From positions 1 through 21,434 of the forward strand of contig DAOVUK010000007.1 in assembly GCA_030632625.1 (NCBI GenBank): 21,434 nucleotides of DNA, in the 5' to 3' direction. Source of the DNA: Gammaproteobacteria bacterium (GTDB lineage Bacteria > Pseudomonadota > Gammaproteobacteria > GRL18). The notes beneath the pieces are model-generated. The model did not search any database. It had not been told where the DNA came from and saw only the letters and a program-made list of their open reading frames with translations. The translations under genes were made by a program, and so were the position numbers. Positions 15,156 through 21,405 of the stretch are shown in pieces (within the stretch, counting starts at the first letter, position 1; each line of letters starts with the position of its first letter).

Positions 15156-16220
15156 TTACACCTCTTCACCCAGTAACAGCACCATTAAATCTTTAATGTG
15201 CAAAGCTAAAGTACGGTAGAGGACTTCCATATTGTGTTCATCTGACTCTGAGCTGATATCCCACTCTACAGCACTGGTATGAAAGGGAATTGAATCCAGA
15301 TAACTACTGACATCGCCCTGTAAACTGACAATAACGTGTTTTTCTGAAATTTCCTGATGACTTAACTGCTCCAGGCTGGTGATACTCAAATCAGTTATAT
15401 CAGATCCCCTTGAGTCGAGAAAATCGACCAATTTCGGGTTAATAGATGCGGCAGCCGTGCGTCCGGCACTATCAAAATCACAGATACCGGGATAATTTTT
15501 TCGGGCTATAGCCACTGCCAGTTGACTCAGATTACTATTATCTTCGTCAATAAATAATATTTTATAAACCTTGGGGGCCTTTTGCTCACCGGTTACCGCA
15601 AAAATAGTATCCTCACACAGATTTTTTGCCTGATCTGCCACACGCTTAAGCTGGGTAAAAACAACAAACAGCGCCAGCGTATCTTTAGCATTTTGTTTCT
15701 GGTTATTCTGACTGATTGCCTCATACACGACATCAAGGTTATATTCCATACTCCCGGCCATCACCATGGTGCTTCTTGCAAATTCGGCATTTAATTCTTC
15801 AAATGATTTAATTGACTGTTTTAACATCAGCAGGGATTCGGTGGCCAGACGTTCGATTTCTCTACCGATAAGCCCTTCTGGAGAAGCGCTTAATTGAATA
15901 GCTTCACGTGCTATAATAACGGCATAATCCCCCATGCGCTCCAGCTCAATGTTAATTCTTATAATTGAAGACAGTAAGCGTAAGTGTGATCCGCTGGGCA
16001 AATGTGTGGCAATAAATTTATGGCATAACCGATCGATCTCACGCATGGTCCGATTAATCGGATGGTCATTTAGAATCGTTGCATAAGCTAACTTATTATT
16101 GCCTGTCTGCAAAGCATGGACAGAATCATGAACGCCTGTTTGTACTTTCCGGGCTTGTTCTATAATGCGAGCACGTATATTTTGCAAATCATTTTCAAGA
16201 CGTTGTTCCAGGTGTGACAT
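15156..16220 (-). CDS. phoU: PhoU fused to an inactive LMW-phosphatase/ArsC-like domain
   Basis: PhoU represses phosphate signalling and restrains the Pst transporter. Residues 1-210 form the usual two three-helix PhoU repeats, with ELERMGDYA (about 92-100) and LKRVADQAKNLCEDTIF (191-207) carrying the metal-binding pattern. Standard PhoU (about 240 residues) ends here. This protein runs to 354, and about 219-350 reads as a low-molecular-weight phosphotyrosine phosphatase/arsenate reductase fold: KILFIDEDNSNLSQLA in place of the P-loop, then FDSAGRTAAASINPKLVDFL, HVIVSLQGD and AVEWDI. The catalytic Cys of CxxNxCRS is Asp225 and the Arg is Leu231, so it should not be a phosphatase. The start is the ATG at 16220 (MSHLEQRLENDLQ); an upstream in-frame ATG would read through the terminator hairpin after pstS. 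PhoU before pstC is an unusual order. Confidence 0.88.
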   Translation of the reverse strand: MSHLEQRLENDLQNIRARIIEQARKVQTGVHDSVHALQTGNNKLAYATILNDHPINRTMREIDRLCHKFIATHLPSGSHLRLLSSIIRINIELERMGDYAVIIAREAIQLSASPEGLIGREIERLATESLLMLKQSIKSFEELNAEFARSTMVMAGSMEYNLDVVYEAISQNNQKQNAKDTLALFVVFTQLKRVADQAKNLCEDTIFAVTGEQKAPKVYKILFIDEDNSNLSQLAVAIARKNYPGICDFDSAGRTAAASINPKLVDFLDSRGSDITDLSITSLEQLSHQEISEKHVIVSLQGDVSSYLDSIPFHTSAVEWDISSESDEHNMEVLYRTLALHIKDLMVLLLGEEV

Positions 16221-16298
16221 AAATAATTCCAGTGATAATTTAAAGCGATAATTTAAGGCTATAGTTATGGGTAATGGCCAGGTAAAAAGTCTAACCGC

Positions 16299-16330
16299 AA
16301 AAAGAGTACAGGCTAATTCGCCCTGCACTC
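16299..16330 (-). terminator. Intrinsic terminator between pstS and phoU
   Basis: On the minus strand GAGTGCAGG (16330-16322) pairs with CCTGTACTC (16312-16304) with one G-T wobble and a 9-nt loop, followed by a T5 run. It sits about 30 bp after the pstS stop, where partial termination would give more PstS than membrane components. Confidence 0.75.
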
Positions 16331-16360
16331 CTCACTCATCATCCCTGATTGAGACTTTTT

Positions 16361-17239
16361 TTAGTCACATTTCACATCTTTTGCTGGCGCATAGCCTTTC
16401 TTAAGAAGTATGCATTGACCTTTATCACTGAGGATCCAGTCAAGGTATTTTTTGGTTTCACCGGCAGGTTCGCCATTGGTATACATAAAGAGTGGACGGG
16501 CAATAGGATAACTGCGGTCACTGGCAGTTGCTACACTGGGGTTAACACAGGTATCGCCCGTTTTTTTAGAGATACAGGCCATTTTTACATGCTTATTGGC
16601 ATAGGCTAAACCACTATAACCGATTGCACAGGGTGTATTTTCAACCAGATCCACCACGTCTTTTGAACCATGCATATCTAAAGTACCCTGACGAAATTTT
16701 CCTTTCTTGCCTAAGGCTGCTTTTTTGAAATAGGCATAAGTGCCTGAATTATTCTGACGACTGACGACAACAATCTTATCCTGCTTACAACCAGGAACAG
16801 TCACATCTAAATCAGACCATTTAGTTGCCTTACCGCCACGTCCAAAGATTTCTTTTAATTGTTCAAAAGACAGTGTATTGATAGGACTATTTTTATGTAA
16901 AAAAACAGCTAAAGCATCATAGCCTACAATATGTTGAATGGGGTTTTGACCTTTTTTCTTAGCTCGTTCAATTTCTTTTTTCTTCATTGCCCGACTGGCG
17001 TTAGCGATATCAACCGTACCATTAATCAACGCTGCAATTCCAGTGCCTGAACCTCCGCCTGAAACAGCAACGGCGACATTTTTATCAATATTTCGATACT
17101 CTTCTGCCCATGCCTGAGCAACATTGACCAGCGTGTCTGAACCTTTATTCTGTATCACAGTACGAGCGTATACATGAGCAGATATCATACCCATACTCAA
17201 AACCAACAGGCTGGAGATTGTTAATTGTTTTTTATTCAT
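16361..17239 (-). CDS. pstS: Phosphate-binding periplasmic protein PstS
   Basis: This 292-residue exported binding protein captures phosphate in the periplasm and delivers it to PstCA. The signal peptide covers about 1-25 (ending HVYA). Ligand-site motifs follow family order: KGSDTLV (about 32-38), VSGGGSGTGIAALINGTVDI, ANASRAM, and SRQNNSGTYAYF. The C-terminal half keeps AIGYSGLAYA, RPLFMYTNGEPAGE and YLDWILSDKGQ. Four cysteines (including PGCKQD, PCAIG and DTCVN) may form disulfides. The ATG at 17239 is preceded by AAGGAA about 6 nt away. It is the first gene after a PHO box, and a terminator after it probably makes it the most abundant product of the operon. Confidence 0.95.
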   Translation of the reverse strand: MNKKQLTISSLLVLSMGMISAHVYARTVIQNKGSDTLVNVAQAWAEEYRNIDKNVAVAVSGGGSGTGIAALINGTVDIANASRAMKKKEIERAKKKGQNPIQHIVGYDALAVFLHKNSPINTLSFEQLKEIFGRGGKATKWSDLDVTVPGCKQDKIVVVSRQNNSGTYAYFKKAALGKKGKFRQGTLDMHGSKDVVDLVENTPCAIGYSGLAYANKHVKMACISKKTGDTCVNPSVATASDRSYPIARPLFMYTNGEPAGETKKYLDWILSDKGQCILLKKGYAPAKDVKCD

Positions 17240-17279
17240 GCGAATTCCTTAATATATTATCAGCAAAATCTTGATACTT

Positions 17280-17313
17280 AGTATATGAAAGGAATATGAC
17301 AGTATTGTGACAG
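17280..17313 (-). promoter_or_regulatory. PHO box and -10 of the pst promoter
   Basis: On the minus strand CTGTCACAATACTGTCAT (17313-17296) gives two CTGTCA(C/T) heptamers with 4-bp spacing, an almost perfect PhoB site. TATACT (17285-17280) follows after 10 bp, the right position for a PhoB-activated promoter without a -35. It lies about 40 bp upstream of pstS. This predicts induction by phosphate starvation, although phoB and phoR are not in the window. Confidence 0.9.
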
Positions 17314-17344
17314 AATTAAAATGATTAGGCGTTTTTATGGCGCG

Positions 17345-17382
17345 TTGTGACACTAAGTTGTGACACTAAGTTGTGACACTAA
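17345..17382. repeat. 13-bp tandem repeat TTGTGACACTAAG (2.9 copies)
   Basis: Units lie at 17345-17357, 17358-17370 and 17371-17382 (last base missing and final bases diverging), filling the gap between the apgM stop and the pst promoter region. On the minus strand each unit contains GTGTCAC, one base from the PHO-box heptamer CTGTCAC. The 13-bp period differs from the canonical 11 bp. Confidence 0.9.
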
Positions 17383-18693
17383 TTAGTTTTTATGACACTC
17401 TGATGATATTTTTGACGACACATGAACCGGCTCAATATAGGGTGTATCTTCTTTTTTAAAATTATGAAGATAACCCATCTGATCTAACACTGATAATAAA
17501 AATGAGTTAGCAGAGAGTCGGCCCAGACCACCATATAAACATTCCTGTTCTGAGTAGGTCATGCTTTTATCATGGCGACCATAAGGAGAATAGAGGATAG
17601 AAGGTACTGGATCACCACAATGAAATCCCGTATTACTGTCAGTGGAGTGGTCACCTGTGACGGCAATAATGGTATTATTGATCTCAATGTCTGCCAGTGC
17701 GGCATCAATTTTTTCAATAAACTGACTTTTTAGTTTTGCCTGATGATCATGAGCACAGATATCAGTGCCCTTTATATGCAAATAAACCAAATCATGATGC
17801 TTCATTGCCTTCAGAGACGATTCAACTTTAGTTTTTAAGTCAGTATCAATCAGTGCCGTAAACTCGGGTCGTGTAACCGTAGTGAAACCAAATAGTTTGC
17901 TCAGGCCTTGAACTGTGGTCTCTCCGGAAATAACCGCCGTTTTTATTTTATAATAATTGAGTAAATTATTAATTGAATTTATTTGACCGGCACTACGGCA
18001 GATAATACCTGTGGCTGGTATTTTTCCCTGTTTTAAACGTTGTTTGTTTACTGGATGTGCAGTTAAAATCTGATGAGCCTGGCGGCTGAAGAGATTGACT
18101 GCTTCAGCTGTTTGTCTGGCTGCTTTTCCGCTGCTTAATGGCTGGCATTGCTGAACATTGGCAGGCACACTTTGACTACAATCTGTATCACTTATCTTTG
18201 CTGATAAATTTTTCCCTTGTAGATGCAGTACGGCTCTATGCTGGGTGGCAGGATGTAAACTGGCTTTGATTCCATACGGTAGTTCAATATCATTTAAAGC
18301 CTGTGCCAGAGCCTCAGTCTGATGATTTACTCTGCCTGCTCTTCTATCGAGAACGTTTAAATGCCCCTCCTGTGCTGCTTCAATATGAGCAAAATTACAG
18401 CGTAATAAAACATCACCTTCCCGGGCTGATAAATTGATTCCTGCTGCTTCTACCGGCCCCCGTGAAAGACAGGCAGTATCTTTAGGCGTCAGCCCCATCA
18501 ATAAAGCCATTCCCGTATGCGTACTAACAGGCATGCCGGGTGTTAGCGGATCGACCATTGCACCCATACCTTTACTGACCAGTTTGTCAAAAAAAGGCGT
18601 TTGAGCATTTTCTAATGGCGTCAGTCCGTTTAATTCTGCTACCGGACGATCGCCAAGACCATCCATAATAATGATTAAAGCTTTATGTTTCAT
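17383..18693 (-). CDS. apgM: Archaeal-type (ApgM family) phosphoglycerate mutase
   Basis: This 436-residue member of the alkaline phosphatase superfamily should interconvert 3- and 2-phosphoglycerate without a 2,3-BPG cofactor, in the cytosol. Metal-site residues are visible: D11 in IIIMDGLGDRP, D311 and H315 in HIKGTDICAHD, D348-H349 in VTGDHST, and H358 in HCGDPVP. SRGPVEAAGI, GDVLLRCNFA, LDRRAGRV and KISDTDC follow ApgM order. The nucleophile region reads PVSTHTGMALLMGLTP, where archaeal enzymes, as I recall, have PGSDTAHLALLGYDP. Ser57 is kept but neighbouring residues differ, so this is a divergent subfamily. The ATG overlaps the stop of the 2-phosphoglycerate kinase gene (ATGA), indicating coupled translation. 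No PHO box is visible upstream of the pair. Confidence 0.87.
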   Translation of the reverse strand: MKHKALIIIMDGLGDRPVAELNGLTPLENAQTPFFDKLVSKGMGAMVDPLTPGMPVSTHTGMALLMGLTPKDTACLSRGPVEAAGINLSAREGDVLLRCNFAHIEAAQEGHLNVLDRRAGRVNHQTEALAQALNDIELPYGIKASLHPATQHRAVLHLQGKNLSAKISDTDCSQSVPANVQQCQPLSSGKAARQTAEAVNLFSRQAHQILTAHPVNKQRLKQGKIPATGIICRSAGQINSINNLLNYYKIKTAVISGETTVQGLSKLFGFTTVTRPEFTALIDTDLKTKVESSLKAMKHHDLVYLHIKGTDICAHDHQAKLKSQFIEKIDAALADIEINNTIIAVTGDHSTDSNTGFHCGDPVPSILYSPYGRHDKSMTYSEQECLYGGLGRLSANSFLLSVLDQMGYLHNFKKEDTPYIEPVHVSSKISSECHKN

Positions 18694-19874
18694 ACAGGAA
18701 AAACTTCATCTATATCAAAAGAAAAATACGGGAACAGGATATCATTGATGTTTTTCATCACATCCTGAATAGCTCTTTCTTTGTTAATATTGGATACGAT
18801 AGGGACATTATAGCGATCAGCTTCTGCCATAAGAAATGATTGTAATTCCCAGATTTCAGAAAAATGTTCCAGATAGCGTTTTGCTCGTCGCTCCTGCACT
18901 TCCTGACCACGCCCTTTAAGGCGCTCTTTTAACTTTCCAGCTTTTAACACCGATAACATCACAGGTGCAATAATAGCGGTATTAATATTGGGTAAAATTT
19001 CCAGCAAACCAGGATGAAAATGTACACCTTCTAAAATTAACGAAACTTGTTCCTTTATAGCCCGGTTGAGTATTGCTTCACAAGCAACAGATATTAATTC
19101 AGCCTGACGAAGATAACCACCCACCACCAATTGTTCAGTCATTGGCTCATCTATTTCAATACCCGGCTGAACTTTCCATGCGTTATATGATGAGGTATGC
19201 AACACTGGAGACAAGCGTTGCGGAGTCATTATTCGCATCACTTCACGCAGCATATCAGTAGACTGAGTGCGTACAATACCAAAACGGTGTCCTACTTCTG
19301 TGGCAATGGTACTTTTACCTACTCCTGCAGTACCGCCAATCAGGATAATAAGCGGCCGCCCGCTATGCAAAAAATCTGACCAGATCAAATAACGTTTTGC
19401 GACATTTTCATCCAGTTCGGATAATAATAGTTGATAGGTCATACGCCCTAACTCATTAGAGGAAATTTCGGAGGAACCCCGAACTAATAAATTATTATAA
19501 ATCGTCAGGGTAATCGAATTGGACTCTTCACTGGAAAGACCACAAGATTCCATACACAATCGATGCTGAGCCCGAGAAAAGGGCAGCGGATCTTTTCCAG
19601 CATTGATAACCATAATAGTGGACGTACTAGATGCAGCAGAGGTAAAGCTTTCAATAATATCCTGTGCAACCTCACCTTTTAGTTTAGAAGTGACAATATC
19701 ACGTAATTCTGATGTAGTGATCTGCTGCTTATCATTAATCTGCTGTCTTATTTCACTGGCCAGGTAATAAGCAAGATCAAATTCGACACCAGCATCCATC
19801 AATGAACTGGTCAGAATTCCTCTCAGGAAAGGTGTTTGCATCCCTTCTGAATTTTTTACAATGGTTTTGGACAT
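18690..19874 (-). CDS. 2-phosphoglycerate kinase with two ATP-cone-like modules
   Basis: This 394-residue cytosolic enzyme should phosphorylate 2-phosphoglycerate to 2,3-bisphosphoglycerate with ATP; in methanogens this leads to cyclic 2,3-diphosphoglycerate. The P-loop kinase domain (about 173-385) has IILIGGTAGVGKST (176-189), STDMLREVMR (205-214), LILEGVHFHPG, and a basic LKERLKGRGQEVQERRAKRY segment. Two modules precede it: about 13-75 (TPFLRGILTSSLMDAGVEFD) and about 96-166 (LPFSRAQHRLCMESCGLSSE). Both read like the ATP-cone nucleotide-sensing fold; archaeal enzymes, as I recall, have one. The start is the ATG at 19874 with AAGG about 8 nt upstream. It is coupled to apgM by a 4-bp overlap. 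Whether the in vivo substrate is 2-phosphoglycerate cannot be proven from sequence. Confidence 0.85.
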   Translation of the reverse strand: MSKTIVKNSEGMQTPFLRGILTSSLMDAGVEFDLAYYLASEIRQQINDKQQITTSELRDIVTSKLKGEVAQDIIESFTSAASSTSTIMVINAGKDPLPFSRAQHRLCMESCGLSSEESNSITLTIYNNLLVRGSSEISSNELGRMTYQLLLSELDENVAKRYLIWSDFLHSGRPLIILIGGTAGVGKSTIATEVGHRFGIVRTQSTDMLREVMRIMTPQRLSPVLHTSSYNAWKVQPGIEIDEPMTEQLVVGGYLRQAELISVACEAILNRAIKEQVSLILEGVHFHPGLLEILPNINTAIIAPVMLSVLKAGKLKERLKGRGQEVQERRAKRYLEHFSEIWELQSFLMAEADRYNVPIVSNINKERAIQDVMKNINDILFPYFSFDIDEVFPV

Positions 19875-20001
19875 AAAAAAGCCTTAGCTAGTGTTCATCC
19901 ATTTATTCCAACTTGTTGATATTATTTTAAAAAAGTTTACAACATTGAAATAAACAGCTGGACAGAATGCAGTGCGTGACGTATTTTTATAATCAAAAGT
20001 G

Positions 20002-20031
20002 ACCAAACATCAGGAAACCAAACATCAGGAA
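20002..20031. repeat. 15-bp direct repeat ACCAAACATCAGGAA (2 copies)
   Basis: Two exact adjacent copies (20002-20016 and 20017-20031) lie in the 316-bp spacer between the 2-phosphoglycerate kinase gene and the hicA-like gene. The spacer otherwise holds the second 15-bp array at 20093 and the hicA promoter; no clear PHO box and no gene were seen. Confidence 0.95.
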
Positions 20032-20092
20032 ACAGAGTCACACTGTTCAACACAGTATATTCGAATTTTACCCGAAACACGAACCTGACAGT

Positions 20093-20132
20093 ATTAAACA
20101 AGACATTATTAAACAAGACGCTATTAAACAAG
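20093..20132. repeat. 15-bp tandem repeat ATTAAACAAGAC(ATT/GCT), 2.7 copies
   Basis: Units lie at 20093-20107 and 20108-20122, with a 10-bp third copy at 20123-20132. The first 12 bases are identical in the two full units. The array ends 2 bp before the -35 of the hicA-like gene. Confidence 0.9.
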
Positions 20133-20134
20133 TG

Positions 20135-20162
20135 TTGTAAATTCTTAATCTCAAACTACAAT
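20135..20162 (+). promoter_or_regulatory. Predicted sigma-70 promoter for the hicA-like gene
   Basis: TTGTAA (20135-20140) and TACAAT (20157-20162) are separated by 16 bp and end 28 bp before the chosen start codon. The match is good but not experimentally supported. Confidence 0.5.
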
Positions 20163-20190
20163 AGAGTGAAACTTAGAGGCAATTTTGGCA

Positions 20191-20460
20191 ATGAGTAAAA
20201 AACACCAAAAGGTACTTTCGGCCATATTTAGTGACCATCTTAGTAGTAATATCCACTGGAAAGAGATTGAGTCACTACTGAACCACCTTGGTGCCGAATT
20301 TAGAGAAGGTCCAGGATCCAGTTTGATTACTATTATCAATGGTGTTGAGTTTTCCATGCATCGGAGTCATCATAAGACAACGATGTCTAAAAGTAGTTTG
20401 CATCAGCTGAGAAAATTTCTGGAATCAGTAAACATAATAAACAATGACAGCAAAAAATAA
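20191..20460 (+). CDS. Orphan HicA-like protein
   Basis: This 89-residue protein resembles the HicA family of dsRNA-binding-fold mRNA interferases in its larger variant: KHQKVLSAIFSDHLSSNIHW, then EIESLLNHLGAEFREGPGSS and a C-terminal LHQLRKFLESVNI helix. Classical HicA has a catalytic His in GSHH. The matching place here reads GPGSSL, so the toxin activity may be lost or use another residue. No HicB antitoxin gene is seen on either side. The start chosen is the ATG at 20191 (AGAGG 11 nt upstream); an in-frame TTG at 20185 has better spacing and would add two residues. It could be a remnant, a solitary domesticated gene, or one with an unlinked partner. Confidence 0.75.
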   Translation: MSKKHQKVLSAIFSDHLSSNIHWKEIESLLNHLGAEFREGPGSSLITIINGVEFSMHRSHHKTTMSKSSLHQLRKFLESVNIINNDSKK

Positions 20461-20547
20461 AATTCCAATATATCAAAACACCTAAAAGTAATCATCCTGA
20501 CACCCCAAAAGCACAATAGACATCAGCAAAGATAGGGTGCATATTAA

Positions 20548-20757
20548 CTGACAGACAAATCCTGCCCCTCAACCACTGAGCAAAGAGAAACGATAGAAGA
20601 GAGTCTTCGTGCTTTAGATGGCGTTGTGAGTTTTCATAATTCGGAAAAAACACCACATCTTAGCATTGTGCAATACAATCCTGACAAAATTGATTCTCAC
20701 AACATTCTAAAACGCGTTACGGATCAGGGTACCCATGCCGAGCTTGTTGGTTTGTAA
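20548..20757 (+). pseudogene. 5'-truncated HMA-like (ferredoxin-fold) fragment
   Basis: The frame ending at the TAA at 20755-20757 reads TEQRETIEESLRALDGVVSF, then HNSEKTPHLSIVQYNPDKID and SHNILKRVTDQGTHAELVGL. This fits helix 1 through the last strand of a heavy-metal-associated domain. The first strand and the CxxC metal loop are missing. No ATG, GTG or TTG lies upstream of the conserved part in this frame, only a TAA at 20545-20547. A neighbouring frame upstream stays open to about 20578 (ILTDRQILPLNH), so a frameshift could have broken the gene. CTG initiation at 20548 is the alternative. It is convergent with the rhodanese gene. Confidence 0.5.
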
Positions 20758-20790
20758 ATGCCCCTGCCCGTGATCCACCTTTTATTGAAT

Positions 20791-20820
20791 GCCGGGGAGC
20801 ACAATAAATTGCTCCCCGGC
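20791..20820. terminator. Hairpin between convergent genes
   Basis: GCCGGGGAGCA (20791-20801) pairs perfectly with TGCTCCCCGGC (20810-20820) around an 8-nt loop, 12 bp from the rhodanese stop. The 11-bp GC-rich stem is strong. A T-tract is lacking on the plus side and weak on the minus side, so termination may be partial or the hairpin may protect the 3' ends. Confidence 0.7.
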
Positions 20821-20831
20821 TCAACTAATAA

Positions 20832-21287
20832 TTAATAAGCTGTTTTTGGTGAAAGATACTTTGCCAGATCCTGGAGACCAAGCTTTAGAGAATACACATT
20901 GTTAAATCCTATGTGACGCAATGCTGTACTCACGGCCATTGCTCGGTGACCTGCTTTACAAACAACAACAACCTTCTTATCTGTTGGTAAAAGAGCCAGA
21001 TTTTCTGCCTTGAAGACCTGATCCATTGGAATTACAACACTTCCATGAATTGTAATGCCGTAGATCCCTGTTTCCCCAGGTGTTCTTACATCAATTACAA
21101 ACAGTTTGCCAGCTCTGACACCTTTTACAAAGTCTGCTGTCTTGATCATGTGTAATGACTTGGAAGTTGCTTTTTCTGAAAAGGGCTTGAAGTACTGGTC
21201 ATAACTCTCAGCCATCATCTTGTCATAAGCCCAGGCAAAGGAAGTGGTTAAAAGAAATAGAACCATTAATAAACTAAATTTTTTCAT
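20832..21287 (-). CDS. Exported single-domain rhodanese
   Basis: This 151-residue protein has a signal peptide (about 1-20, ending FAWA) and one rhodanese domain (about 45-147). The catalytic loop is CKAGHR (C110-R115), and VIDVRTPGE (64-72) is the usual CH2A-type motif. Rhodaneses bind sulfane sulfur on the active-site Cys as a persulfide. A periplasmic location and a possible sulfur-oxidising host fit a role in handling sulfur intermediates, but the substrate is unknown. AGGAG lies about 7 nt before the ATG at 21287, and a good promoter is 90 bp upstream. It appears monocistronic. The signal peptide looks Sec-type; no lipobox is present. Confidence 0.88.
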   Translation of the reverse strand: MKKFSLLMVLFLLTTSFAWAYDKMMAESYDQYFKPFSEKATSKSLHMIKTADFVKGVRAGKLFVIDVRTPGETGIYGITIHGSVVIPMDQVFKAENLALLPTDKKVVVVCKAGHRAMAVSTALRHIGFNNVYSLKLGLQDLAKYLSPKTAY

Positions 21288-21377
21288 AACGTTCTCCTTT
21301 CTAAAATATACCCCCCTTGATTAATAAAAGATGTACAAATACAAAATTGGAGTCGCCTTGAGTCTCTATTTGTTTAC

Positions 21378-21405
21378 ATTATACGCCAGTGCATGTGTAA
21401 TGTAA
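21378..21405 (-). promoter_or_regulatory. Predicted sigma-70 promoter of the rhodanese gene, with overlapping inverted repeat
   Basis: On the minus strand TTACAT (21405-21400) and a consensus TATAAT (21383-21378) are separated by 16 bp. The inverted repeat GCCAGT (21385-21390) and ACTGGC (21409-21414), 18 bp apart, straddles the spacer and -35 and could be a repressor operator. Confidence 0.65.

Noticed and set aside
16221..16328. Longer PhoU start at 16328 adding 36 residues.
   Set aside because: The added stretch lies in the terminator hairpin after pstS and does not resemble PhoU; MSHLEQRLENDLQ at 16220 is the typical N-terminus.
19937..20131. Minus-strand reading of 64 codons with LFNxV and FPDVW repeats.
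   Set aside because: The repeats come from the two 15-bp arrays; the start is TTG without a ribosome binding site, and it overlaps the hicA promoter region.
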